From assembly GCA_035604335.1 (NCBI GenBank), contig DATNIT010000313.1:1-64000 (forward strand): 64,000 nt of DNA. The letters are read 5' to 3'. Below, piece after piece: positions 44,035 to 52,614 of the stretch (position 1 is the stretch's first letter; each line of letters begins with the position of its first letter). The stretch is from DASZHJ01 sp035604335. GTDB taxonomy: Bacteria > Pseudomonadota > Alphaproteobacteria > ATCC43930 > CGMCC-115725. The notes beneath the pieces are model-generated. The model was not told the origin of the DNA and ran no database searches. It saw only the letters and a program-made list of their open reading frames with translations. The position numbers were made by a program, and so were the translations under genes.

Positions 44035-45107
44035 AGCCCGCGCTCCTGCTCTTGCGCAAAGCCGAGCCGGCTTTGGTTCCCCTGATCAATCTGATGGCGG
44101 CGTTGATGCTCTCGGCGCTCGTCGTGCTCGCGGCCGGCGCCGATCCCCTCGAAGCCATGACCGTGCTGGCGATGGGCGCCGCCGGCGACGGCGCAAGCCT
44201 CGGCTACACGCTCTACTACGCCACCAACTTCATCCTGTCCGGTCTTGCCGTGGCTTTGCCCTTCCATGCCGGAATTTTCAACATCGGCGGCGAGGGGCAA
44301 GCCTATATCGGGGGTTTGCTGGCCGCCCTGGTATGCCTGTTCGCGGGCCCCGCGCTCGGCTGGGCGGCGATCCCGCTGGCGGTGCTCGCGGCGGCCGCGG
44401 GCGGCGCGCTTTGGGCCCTCGTCCCCGCATGGCTGTTCGTGGCGCGCGGGAGCCACGTCGTCATCACCACCATCATGTTCAATTTCATCGCCTCGGCGGT
44501 GATGGCGTTCCTGCTCATCAATGTCCTGATCGCGCCCGGCCAAAATGCGCCGGAATCCGTCGCCTTCCCGGCGGCGACCTGGATGCCGAGCCTCGGCCCG
44601 CTGCTCGGTCCCTCGCCGCTCAACGTGACGTTCCCGCTGGCGCTGCTTTTGGCGGTCGCCGTCTGGATTTTTCTGCGCTTGAGCCGCGCGGGCTTCGAGG
44701 TGCGCGCCGCCGGCGCGAATCCCGAGGCCGCGCGCGCCGCCGGCATCTCGGTGGGTGCCGCCGCGATTCTTGCCCTCACCCTCGGCGGCGCGCTCGCGGG
44801 CCTAGTGGCGGTCAACGAGCTGATGGGCGCGCAGCATCGGCTCTTGCTCGATTTTCCCGCGGGCTACGGCTTCATGGGGATCGCGGTCGCGTTGATGGGG
44901 CGAAACCACCCGCTCGGCATCTGCCTCGCCGCGCTGTTCTTCGGCGCGCTCTACCAAGGCGGTACCGAGCTCAGCTTCGACATGCCGGCGGTGACGCGAG
45001 ACATCGTGGTGGTCATCGAAGGCCTCGCGATCCTGTTCTGCGGCGCGCTCGAGAACTTGTTCCGGGCGCGCATCTCGCGCTGGCTCGGGCGCGAGGCCAC
45101 GGCGTGA
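44031..45107 (+). CDS. Nucleoside ABC importer permease 1
   Basis: A 358-residue BPD_transp_2-type permease with about eight to ten hydrophobic helices. Typical stretches are FNIGGEGQAYIGG, HVVITTIMFNFIASA, RAAGANPEAARAAGIS (the ATPase-contacting loop) and GFMGIAVALMGRNHPLG. It pairs with the smaller permease encoded next. Start at the ATG at 44031, inside the ATPase stop; its stop overlaps the next gene's GTG. Confidence 0.93.
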   Translation: MKPALLLLRKAEPALVPLINLMAALMLSALVVLAAGADPLEAMTVLAMGAAGDGASLGYTLYYATNFILSGLAVALPFHAGIFNIGGEGQAYIGGLLAALVCLFAGPALGWAAIPLAVLAAAAGGALWALVPAWLFVARGSHVVITTIMFNFIASAVMAFLLINVLIAPGQNAPESVAFPAATWMPSLGPLLGPSPLNVTFPLALLLAVAVWIFLRLSRAGFEVRAAGANPEAARAAGISVGAAAILALTLGGALAGLVAVNELMGAQHRLLLDFPAGYGFMGIAVALMGRNHPLGICLAALFFGALYQGGTELSFDMPAVTRDIVVVIEGLAILFCGALENLFRARISRWLGREATA

Positions 45108-46078
45108 GCGACGCAGGAGCCGAGCTGCTCTCGATCCTCGCGGCGACGCTTCGCCTCGCGACGCCCCTGGTATTGGCGGCGCTGGGCGGGCTGTTTTGCG
45201 AGCGTTCCGGCATCATCGACATCGGGCTCGAGGGCAAGATGCTGGGCAGCGCCTTCGCCGCCGCCGCGATGGCCGCACTAACCGGCTCGGCCTGGGTCGG
45301 GCTCGGCGCCGGCGTCGCCGTCGCGGTGATGCTGGCGCTGGTCCATGCCTTTGCGGCGGTAACCCACCGGGGCGATCAGGTGGTCACCGGCATGGCGCTC
45401 AACATATTGGTGGCTGGCCTCGCCCCGGTGCTGGCGACCTCGTGGTTCCACCTCGACGGCACGACGCCGGCGCTGGCGCAGACTGCGCGGTTCGGAGCGC
45501 TGCCGCTGCCCTGGGCGTCCGCCATCGTGGAGGCTCCGCTGCTGGGGCCCGTCTACGCGCGGGTCATGAGCGGCCACAATGGTATCGTCTATCTTGCGGC
45601 GCTTGCGATCCCCGCGACCGCGTTGGCGCTCCAGCGAACCCGCTTCGGCCTCCGGCTCAGGGCCGTCGGCGAGAGTCCCGACGCCGTCGAGACCGCGGGC
45701 ATCTCGGTCGCGTGGCTACGCTATCGCGCCCTCGTGATCACGGGCGTGCTATGCGGATTTGCCGGCGCCTATCTCTCGATCGCGGCGGGCGCCGGATTCA
45801 CCCGCGCCATGACCGCCGGGCGCGGCTATCTCGCGCTCGCGGCGCTCATCTTCGGACGCTGGCGGCCGGTGCCGACCGCGCTCGCCTGCCTGCTGTTTGC
45901 CTTTGCCGACGCGGCGCAGACCCGGCTCCAGGGCGCGGCGCTGCCGGTCCTGGGCGTCGTCCCGGTGGAACTCGTGAGCGCGATCCCCTACGCGCTGACC
46001 GTGCTGCTGCTCGCAGGTTTCGTCGGCGTTTCGCGCGCACCGCGGGCGCTCGGCATTCCCTATCGAAGCGATCGCTGA
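45104..46078 (+). CDS. Nucleoside ABC importer permease 2
   Basis: A 324-residue second permease of the same superfamily. It opens ATPLVLAALGGLFCERSGIIDIGLEGKML, which is characteristic of the second permease in BMP systems. Further on are RAVGESPDAVETAGIS (ATPase-contact loop) and GAGFTRAMTAGRGYLALAALIFG. Starts at a GTG four bases inside the preceding gene (GTGA). Its stop overlaps the phosphorylase ATG (TGATG). Confidence 0.93.
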   Translation: MSDAGAELLSILAATLRLATPLVLAALGGLFCERSGIIDIGLEGKMLGSAFAAAAMAALTGSAWVGLGAGVAVAVMLALVHAFAAVTHRGDQVVTGMALNILVAGLAPVLATSWFHLDGTTPALAQTARFGALPLPWASAIVEAPLLGPVYARVMSGHNGIVYLAALAIPATALALQRTRFGLRLRAVGESPDAVETAGISVAWLRYRALVITGVLCGFAGAYLSIAAGAGFTRAMTAGRGYLALAALIFGRWRPVPTALACLLFAFADAAQTRLQGAALPVLGVVPVELVSAIPYALTVLLLAGFVGVSRAPRALGIPYRSDR

Positions 46079-46908
46079 TGCCGCGCGATCTCGCGAGCCG
46101 CTCGGCAGCGATCCTCGAGCGTCGGCTGCAGGGCCTGAAGCCGCGCGTTGCGGTCATCCTGGGCTCGGGTCTGGGTGGAATCGCCGAGGGCATCGACTCG
46201 CAGATCGTGGTGCCCTATCGAGCGCTCCCGGGTTTCCCGCCGACCGGTGTCGAGGGCCATCGCGGCAGGCTCGTCGCGGGGACGCTTGGCGGTGTCGACG
46301 TGATCGCTCTCTCCGGCCGGGCGCACGCCTACGAGGCCCTCCCGTCGGACGCCTATCGCGTGCCGGTGCGCACGATGCGGCGCCTCGGCGTCGAGATCCT
46401 CGTGCTGACGAATGCCGCGGGCTCCCTTCGCCGGGCGGTCGGGCCGGGCCGTATCATGCTCGTCCGTGACCACATCAATTTGCTCGGGATGAACCCGCTC
46501 TGGGGCGCCAACGATGCGTCCTACGGTCCACGCTTTCCCGATATGAAGGACGCCTACGATCCGGAATTGCGGCGCCAGCTGCGCCGGGCCGCGCGGCGCG
46601 CGCGCATCGCGCTTGCGGACGGCGTCTACCTCGCCTATCCCGGCCCCAGCTTCGAGACCGCGGCGGAAATCCGGGCGTTCAAGCGGCTGGGCGCCGGTGC
46701 CGTGGGCATGTCCACGGTGCCCGAGGCCATCGTCGCGCGGCATTGCGGGCTGCGCGTCGCAGGGCTCTCCGTGATCACCAACCTGGCCGAGGGCACGGGC
46801 GCGACGGCGCCCTCCCACGAGGAGACCCTCGCGGTGGCCGGCCGAGCCAGCCGCCAGATGGCTCGGCTCCTGACGGAGTTCCTGAGGACGCTGCCTGCGC
46901 CCAGATGA
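46078..46908 (+). CDS. Purine nucleoside phosphorylase (trimeric type)
   Basis: A 276-residue phosphorylase that splits purine nucleosides with phosphate into base and (deoxy)ribose-1-phosphate. Markers are the phosphate-binding GSGLGG, GFPPTGVEGHRGRLV, NAAGSL and GPSFETAAEIRAFKRLGAGAVGMSTVPEAIVARH, followed by SVITNLAEG. Here the Asn favours 6-oxopurines (inosine, guanosine) over adenosine. It is the last gene of the importer operon, so imported nucleosides are broken down at once. The symbol is withheld because punA, deoD and xapA usage varies. Confidence 0.93.
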   Translation: MPRDLASRSAAILERRLQGLKPRVAVILGSGLGGIAEGIDSQIVVPYRALPGFPPTGVEGHRGRLVAGTLGGVDVIALSGRAHAYEALPSDAYRVPVRTMRRLGVEILVLTNAAGSLRRAVGPGRIMLVRDHINLLGMNPLWGANDASYGPRFPDMKDAYDPELRRQLRRAARRARIALADGVYLAYPGPSFETAAEIRAFKRLGAGAVGMSTVPEAIVARHCGLRVAGLSVITNLAEGTGATAPSHEETLAVAGRASRQMARLLTEFLRTLPAPR

Positions 46909-46914
46909 GCCTTC

Positions 46915-47538
46915 TCAACCCAGCCCCAGTCGCGAGTGGGTCGCGACCTCCATCGACCCGTCGTAGATCATGCGCAGCGCCACGAAGGTGACCATGACGA
47001 GCCCAACCCAGGATATCCAGGGGTGGCGGGCGAGCAGGCGCGCGAGGTAGTTGGAGGCCACGCCCATGAGGGCCACCGACACCAGCAAACCCGCCGCCAG
47101 CACCGGAAAGCTGCCGCGGGCCGCACCAGCCACGGCTAGCACGTTATCGAGCGACATGGAAACGTCCGCGAGGGCGATCTGCAAGCAGGCCTGAAGCAGG
47201 GTCTTGTGCACGGCACCGCCCGAGGCGCCAGCCGCACCATGGGATCGCCGCACGGCGTAGATTTCGCGAAACAGCTTCCAGGCCACCCAAAGCAGCAGGA
47301 TGCCACCGGCGAGCGTGAGACCGATGATCTCCAGGAGGTGCAGCGCCGCGCCGGCAAAGCCGATGCGAAGCGCGGTCGCGATGCCGATGCCCCAGATGAT
47401 CGCCCGGCGCCGCTGCCGCGCCTCGAGACCCGACGCGGCCATCCCCACCACGAGCGCGTTGTCTCCCGCGAGCACCAAGTCGATCATCATGACCGACGCC
47501 AACGCCCAAAGATCGTCCAGACCGAACCCGATCGACAT
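46915..47538 (-). CDS. TerC-family integral membrane protein
   Basis: A 207-residue membrane protein with about seven helices from the ATG at 47538. Diagnostic are VMMIDLVLAGDNALVVGMAASGL and the second half-repeat ALADVSMSLDNVLAVAGAA, each carrying the acidic Asp-Asn pair proposed to bind metal in the membrane. The family (YjbE/TerC) is linked to manganese or metal export. It is convergent with the phosphorylase gene (6-bp gap) and divergent from the MFS gene. Confidence 0.92.
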   Translation of the reverse strand: MSIGFGLDDLWALASVMMIDLVLAGDNALVVGMAASGLEARQRRRAIIWGIGIATALRIGFAGAALHLLEIIGLTLAGGILLLWVAWKLFREIYAVRRSHGAAGASGGAVHKTLLQACLQIALADVSMSLDNVLAVAGAARGSFPVLAAGLLVSVALMGVASNYLARLLARHPWISWVGLVMVTFVALRMIYDGSMEVATHSRLGLG

Positions 47539-47693
47539 GCGTCGCGTCCCTTTGCGGGCCGAAGCGGCACGCGCCGCTGCACCCTGAATCGCGCACGCGG
47601 CGGATGCAAGCGATGCCTCGCGCGGCTCGCGAGACGATTGCGCGCCTTCGCCCAAGACCGCACACTGCCACGCGCCTCTGCTCTGACTCGGTC

Positions 47694-48818
47694 ATGCTCG
47701 CCTCCTCGACGACTCGTTTCGCCTTGTTCACCTCGGCGAGCGCCGCCACCATCAGCGTGCTGATGGCGTTCTGGCCCCTTTGGCTGACCTCGCGCGGGCT
47801 CGACGCGACCGAGATCGGCGTTCTCGGCGCGGTCGGCCTCTGGGTCCGAGTCGGGGCGACGCCGCTGCTGGGGATGCTGGCCGATCGAAGCGGCAAGCCC
47901 CGGCTCGTGATGCTCTTGCTCGCGGGCGTAAGCCTAGCGGTCTCCGGCCTCTTTATTCCGGCCTACGGTTTCTTGCCGATCTTGGCGATCTCCACCGCCT
48001 TCGGCACCTTCTTCTGGACGCTCGGTCCGCTCGCCGAAAGCGCGGTCTTGCAAGCCGCGGTCGACTACGGCCGGGTCAAGCTCTGGGGCTCCCTGACATT
48101 CCTGGTGATGACGGTGGTCATCGGGCGCGTGCTGGTGGCCGCACCGCGCGACACGCTGCTGGCCCTTCTGCTCGTGGGCGGCGGGCTCGTCCTGGCCACC
48201 ATCTGGCTGCTCCCGACGCCCACCGGCACGGCGCCGCGGCCGGATCCCGGCGGCTGGCGCCTGCTGATCCATCCCCGGCAAATGCTGTTCTTCGCCGCCG
48301 CCGCTCTCATTCAGGCGAGCCACGTCGTCTATTACAGCTTCAGCGCGCTCTATTGGCGCGGACTGGGCTACGACACCGACACGATCGGCTGGCTCTGGGC
48401 CGAGGGCGTCGTCGCGGAGATGATCCTGTTCTACTGGAGCGGCCGCCTGCTGCGCCGGGTCCGTCCGACGCACTTGATGGTTTTGGGCGGCATCGCCGGG
48501 GTGATCCGCTGGACCACGCTCGCGACGGCGACGTCGCTGCCGGCGCTGGCGGCGGTCAACTTCTTGCACTGCTTCACCTTCGCCTCCGCCCATGTGGGCG
48601 CGATGTTCTACCTGTTGCGCAATACGGCGAGCTCGCATGTGGCCACGGCGCAATCGCTCTACACCACGGCACAGTGCGTCGGCTTCGGCCTGGTCTGGCT
48701 GTTTTCGGGCGCGCTCTACGAGGCGGTGGGCGCCAGCGCCTTCTTGGTGATGGCAGGGATGGCGGCGGCGGGAGCCATCGCGGCGCTCTCGCTCTCTCGG
48801 TTAGCGACGAATTCTTAA
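47694..48818 (+). CDS. MFS transporter of the MFS_1-like (HcaT-type) group
   Basis: A 374-residue permease from the ATG at 47694 with about twelve helices. The N-terminus (ATISVLMAFWPLWLTSRGLDATEIGVLGA) and GMLADRSGKPRLVML (loop motif A) are like the phenylpropionate-transporter-like family PF12832. A second half starting near HPRQMLFFAAAALIQASHVVYYSF completes it. The substrate is unknown. The gap to the TerC gene is a 155-bp divergent region with nothing I can identify. Confidence 0.88.
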   Translation: MLASSTTRFALFTSASAATISVLMAFWPLWLTSRGLDATEIGVLGAVGLWVRVGATPLLGMLADRSGKPRLVMLLLAGVSLAVSGLFIPAYGFLPILAISTAFGTFFWTLGPLAESAVLQAAVDYGRVKLWGSLTFLVMTVVIGRVLVAAPRDTLLALLLVGGGLVLATIWLLPTPTGTAPRPDPGGWRLLIHPRQMLFFAAAALIQASHVVYYSFSALYWRGLGYDTDTIGWLWAEGVVAEMILFYWSGRLLRRVRPTHLMVLGGIAGVIRWTTLATATSLPALAAVNFLHCFTFASAHVGAMFYLLRNTASSHVATAQSLYTTAQCVGFGLVWLFSGALYEAVGASAFLVMAGMAAAGAIAALSLSRLATNS

Positions 48819-48863
48819 GCCTTTATCGCGAGACTTTGGCTCAAATTTCAGGGGGCCCAGCCC

Positions 48864-49814
48864 ATGGCTGTCACAAAAGCTCGCAAGACGCGTCCGTCGC
48901 CGAATGCGCCCATCATCCTCCGCCGCGCCCGCGGCCGGCTGCGCGTGCGCCGGCCGCAGCGAGAGACCACCTTCGATCTCCTGAGCACCGTGGCGCGCGA
49001 TGGGGTCGATCCCGGTATGCCCGAGCCCAGCTGGCCTAGCGGCGACGCGGCGTTCCTCACCGCGGTGCTGCGCGCCCAACGCGTCCCCGAGCCGCTAGTT
49101 CAGCGGATCTCGGCGGCGATCCCGCTTTCCGCACCCAGCAACAGCACGCTTGCGGACCGGCTCTCGGAGGCTTTGGCGATCGGCCTCGATTTCGGACCGC
49201 TAGAGGATGTGCTGAATGCACCGCGCGTGCTGGTCGCGGGACCCGCGGGTGCGGGCAAGACCACCCTTGCGGCCAAGCTCGCGGCGCGGGCCGACCGCGC
49301 GGGCGTGCGCTTCGTCAATGCGCTGGCCGGCCGTGTGGGAGATTCAAGTCAGCTCGCCGAATATGCCGCGACTCTGGGCATGCCGGTGATGGAAGCCGCC
49401 GCTCCCGAAATGCTCGCTGCCGCCGTCCACGGGAACGAGGGGACGGTGGTGGTGGATACCGGCGGCGTCGACGCGTCGGATGGGCAAGCCTGGGAGTCGC
49501 TGCGGCCTTGGATCGCCGCGGCCGACGCGGTGCCGCTTCTCGTGCTGCCGGCGAATGCGTCGGTCGAGGATGCCCTTACCGCCGCTCGAGCCTTTCGCGC
49601 ACTCGGCGGCCGGCACTTGGCCGTCACTCGCTTCGACATGGTGCGCCGCGTCGGCGGCGTGCTCGGCGCGGCCATGGAGGGTGTGACGCTCGTCGCGGTC
49701 AGCGTGACGCCGCACTTCGCTTACGGGCTGCGTCCGCTCACGGCCGACGTGCTGGCTCGCCGCTTGCTATCGGGCGCGCTCGACGAAACCCGCTGGCAGG
49801 CGCCGGCGGCCTAG
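48864..49814 (+). CDS. FlhF-like SRP-type GTPase, orphan
   Basis: A 316-residue protein. The N-terminal ~110 residues are basic and helical, and the C-terminal part is an SRP-GTPase G domain with Walker A GPAGAGKTT (126-134), VVVDTGGVD (Walker B-type DTxG) and the base-recognition segment VTRFDMVRRVGG, with Arg where most SRP GTPases have Lys. This resembles FlhF, which places polar flagella, but there are no flagellar genes near it. It could be a remnant or serve another polarity role. Length is short for full FlhF. Confidence 0.7.
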   Translation: MAVTKARKTRPSPNAPIILRRARGRLRVRRPQRETTFDLLSTVARDGVDPGMPEPSWPSGDAAFLTAVLRAQRVPEPLVQRISAAIPLSAPSNSTLADRLSEALAIGLDFGPLEDVLNAPRVLVAGPAGAGKTTLAAKLAARADRAGVRFVNALAGRVGDSSQLAEYAATLGMPVMEAAAPEMLAAAVHGNEGTVVVDTGGVDASDGQAWESLRPWIAAADAVPLLVLPANASVEDALTAARAFRALGGRHLAVTRFDMVRRVGGVLGAAMEGVTLVAVSVTPHFAYGLRPLTADVLARRLLSGALDETRWQAPAA

Positions 49815-49819
49815 CCGCG

Positions 49820-49834
49820 CCCCCCGGCGGGGGG
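49820..49834. terminator. Candidate bidirectional terminator
   Basis: CCCCCC (49820-49825), loop GGC, GGGGGG (49829-49834) form a short, very stable stem between the convergent FlhF-like and exported-protein genes. There is no proper T-tract on either side, so efficiency is uncertain. Confidence 0.45.
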
Positions 49835-49839
49835 ATTCA

Positions 49840-50298
49840 TTACTTGCAGGCGAGATAGGTGGCGCGGTTCGCCGCGGCTTGGGAGGCCGCATAGGCGCGG
49901 AACTCCTTCGAGGTGCCGATGCTGTTCGCCGTGACGATGAGGGTGTTATTCGGCTGGCATATCTCGGCCGAGGTCCGCTGGCCCGAGGCGATCGACTCCT
50001 GGTTGGCGAGCCGGGTCATGTAATTCTCGAACGTGATATCCGCGCGGCGCTCGCCCGCACGCTTGAAATGATCGATCATCTGGCGCTGATAGGCCATGAT
50101 CGCATCGCGGTTTCGCTGGGTGAAAAGGCCGTAGGTGGTGTCCCGGCAGATGTCGCTCAGCACCATCAGCTGGGCTTGAAAGCGGACCGCCTGCTCCGCC
50201 TCGAGATCGGCGTTGGAAAAACAATCCCCCTTCGCTGCGGCATTGGCAGCCATGGCCGCCAGGCTCAGAGCCGCCCCCAGCAACGCTACGCGCCGCAT
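49840..50298 (-). CDS. Exported hypothetical protein
   Basis: A 152-residue protein from the ATG at 50298, with a signal peptide (MRRVALLGAALSLAAMAANA). The mature helical part has cysteines in GDCFS, SDICRD, AEICQP and at the C-terminal CK, giving two possible disulphides, and a repeated Gln/Ala-rich pattern. I do not recognise a family. It is probably periplasmic. A 248-bp divergent region separates it from the retropepsin-like gene; I see no special elements there. Confidence 0.65.
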   Translation of the reverse strand: MRRVALLGAALSLAAMAANAAAKGDCFSNADLEAEQAVRFQAQLMVLSDICRDTTYGLFTQRNRDAIMAYQRQMIDHFKRAGERRADITFENYMTRLANQESIASGQRTSAEICQPNNTLIVTANSIGTSKEFRAYAASQAAANRATYLACK

Positions 50299-50546
50299 GC
50301 GCCCCACTCCCTCGCTTTCAAAGCCCCGTCCCAACGGGTCAACATGTTCCCTAATGGAAGATGCGGCCGCGAACAACCCAAAACTTCATGACATTTTTGC
50401 CCGCCCCACGGTTGAGCCCGCCTCGAACCAGGAGCCGTGCCGGGCGCGCTCCGCTTTACGGTTCGGAAAGGATCGTCACCCACCATGGGCAAGCGGGCGG
50501 CGGCGGGCGGCCCGCGACCTTCGACTGCCGGGAAGGACGGCCTGCG

Positions 50547-51077
50547 ATGCTGGCTTGGACGCTGCGCACGGTGGCGGTGGTCCTGATCTTGAGCGCCGGC
50601 TTGGCGTTCGTGGTCGCGCCCGGCGGAATCTTCGATCGCTACCTGCAGCGAGAGCGCTCGGGGGCCGCAAGCGCGGCCCAGCCAGCCGCGCACCAGCCCG
50701 CGCCCATCCCCAACGAGACCGTCTATCGCCGCGCTCGCGACGGTCACTTCTACGTCGATGCGGACGTGAATGGCACGCGCATCCGCTTCCTGGTCGACAC
50801 CGGCGCCACCTACGTCTCGCTGTCGCCGGAGGACGCCCGCTCGGCCGGTGTCCGGGTCTTCGAGTCGGACTACACGGCCCGGACCATCACCGCCAACGGC
50901 GTCACCCGCGTCGCACCCGTGACGCTGCGCCAAGTCGAAGTCGACCAGCTGCGGCTATTCGACGTACGCGCGGTCGTCTTGGAGAAACCCATGCCGGTCT
51001 CGCTTCTGGGCATGAGCTTCCTCTCCCGTCTGCAAGGCTACGAGACGCGCAACGACGAGCTCGTGCTGCGCTGGTAG
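50547..51077 (+). CDS. Retropepsin-like aspartic protease, TIGR02281 type
   Basis: A 176-residue protein from the ATG at 50547 (ribosome site GGAAGGA). Residues 8-30 are a membrane anchor. The single aspartic-protease-like domain has FLVDTGATYVSLS (catalytic DTGA) and the flap-following ITANGVTRVAPVTLRQVEVD, ending LLGMSFLSRLQGYE. Bacterial members form dimers facing the periplasm; their substrates are mostly unknown. Converges with the DedA gene (10-bp gap). Confidence 0.9.
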   Translation: MLAWTLRTVAVVLILSAGLAFVVAPGGIFDRYLQRERSGAASAAQPAAHQPAPIPNETVYRRARDGHFYVDADVNGTRIRFLVDTGATYVSLSPEDARSAGVRVFESDYTARTITANGVTRVAPVTLRQVEVDQLRLFDVRAVVLEKPMPVSLLGMSFLSRLQGYETRNDELVLRW

Positions 51078-51087
51078 CCGAATCGCC

Positions 51088-51693
51088 TCAGAAATCGACC
51101 CTGCGGCCCTGGGGCGGCGCGGACCGGCGACGCCGGCGATGCCAGAGAAACACGAGTGAAGCCGATGCCACCACCAGCACGAAGACGCTGAGCGCGATCA
51201 GGCGGAATTCCGCCGCCAAGTCCCCGAGCATCGCCTCGGAGGCCTGCCCGAAGAGATAGCCGGCGCCGACAAAGACGACCGCCCACAGCCCGGCCGCGAT
51301 GAAGTTCAGGGACAGGAACCGCCGCCAATCGATGCCGCTGATCCCCAGCGCGAAGGACGATACGTTGCGGATGCCGTAGATGAAGCGGAACGACAGGATA
51401 AAGCCGATGTCGAACCGGCGCAGCCAGACGAGGGCCTTGTCGACGCGCGCCCGCCAGACGGGTCGGCGCTCGAGCAGCATGAGGCCAAAATGCCGGCCGA
51501 CCCAGAAGTAGAACTGATCTCCTGCAAAGCTACCAAGCCAGGCGGATACCAGCAGGAGCGGCGTGTTCAGGAGTCCCTGCGCGGCGGCGAAGCCGCAGAA
51601 CAGCACGAAGGTCTCGCCTTCAAAAAACGTCCAAACGAACGTGAAAACGTAGACCCAAAGACCGTGCTGCCGGATCAGCTCCTGGACATCCAT
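51088..51693 (-). CDS. DedA-family membrane protein
   Basis: A 201-residue polytopic protein with the DedA core. The N-terminal amphipathic GLWVYVFTFVWTFFEGETFVLFCGFAA contains the conserved Glu, AWLGSFAGDQFYFWVGRHFG the Gly/Asp motif, and RFIYGIRNVSSFALGISGI the conserved Arg. DedA proteins act as scramblases or flippases of phospholipids or undecaprenyl phosphate and need the proton-motive force. The C-terminal tail is Arg-rich. Confidence 0.93.
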   Translation of the reverse strand: MDVQELIRQHGLWVYVFTFVWTFFEGETFVLFCGFAAAQGLLNTPLLLVSAWLGSFAGDQFYFWVGRHFGLMLLERRPVWRARVDKALVWLRRFDIGFILSFRFIYGIRNVSSFALGISGIDWRRFLSLNFIAAGLWAVVFVGAGYLFGQASEAMLGDLAAEFRLIALSVFVLVVASASLVFLWHRRRRRSAPPQGRRVDF

Positions 51694-51870
51694 TAACCGC
51701 GCTTCCCGTCCCCGCCCGCCGAGCCCTCGTCCGCGCGGGGTCGCCGATCCTATGCTTTGGGCCTAGGCGCGGTCGAGGGGAGAGTTGCGCAAGCGCGTCC
51801 CCTGACCAAGAATGGGCGCGCGTCGGCGAGGCCGATGGCGCGCGCCCAGGTCACGAGCGGGAGATTTTCA

Positions 51871-52488
51871 GTGGAAGCAGATGAGGCGCACGAGATCGGC
51901 GACACCATCGCCGAAGGGGGCCACGATGCTCCTGCCGATGCGTCCTTCCGACGCACCGCGGCGGTGATCCTGGGCGTCATGGCGATGTTGCTCGCGATCG
52001 CGTCTTTGCTCGGCGAAGCCGCCATGAAGGAGACCATCAACTTCAACATCAAGGCGTCCGACACCTACGCCTTCTATCAGGCCAAGAACGAGCGCCAGAC
52101 GGCCACGGCGCTCGCGGCAGATCAGCTCGAGGCGCTATCGGCCAGCCATTCGGAGTGGTCGGGAGCGGCGCGGGCAAGCGCGGACAAGCTGATCTCGGAC
52201 TACCGAGCAACCGTGGCGCGCTACGAGAGCGATCCCAAGACGGGCGACGGCAAGAAAGAGCTGCTTGCGAAGGCGCGGGGCTACGAGGAGAAGCGCGACC
52301 ACGCCCAGCGCCAGGACAGCAACTACGATTACGCCCGGGCGCTCTTCCAGATCGCGATCGTGCTGGGGTCGGTCAGCATCGTCGCGCTGTCGCGGCCGCT
52401 GCTCTGGCTCGGTTGCACGCTTGCGGGCCTTGCGTTGATCTTGGCCCTCAACGGCTATTTGCTGTTCATCCCTCTGCCCCTGGAGTAA
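51871..52488 (+). CDS. DUF4337 family membrane protein
   Basis: A 205-residue protein, start chosen at the GTG at 51871 behind GGGAG; upstream in-frame codons are Arg/Ala-rich and unlikely. It has an N-terminal helix (TAAVILGVMAMLLAIASLLG), a long charged coiled coil (about 70-140, rich in KAxxYE and DHAQRQDSNYDYA) and two C-terminal helices. It matches DUF4337, small inner-membrane proteins of unknown role. The window gives no functional clue. Confidence 0.8.
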   Translation: MEADEAHEIGDTIAEGGHDAPADASFRRTAAVILGVMAMLLAIASLLGEAAMKETINFNIKASDTYAFYQAKNERQTATALAADQLEALSASHSEWSGAARASADKLISDYRATVARYESDPKTGDGKKELLAKARGYEEKRDHAQRQDSNYDYARALFQIAIVLGSVSIVALSRPLLWLGCTLAGLALILALNGYLLFIPLPLE

Positions 52489-52614
52489 GTGCGCATGGAG
52501 ATCCGTCGCGCCGCCGGGATCGGCGGTCCGCCGCGAGAACGCCAAGAAACTGCCGCGCTTCCGGGAGATCGCCGATCAATGACGCTCGTCACGCTCTAGC
52601 GAAAGGATTTCACG

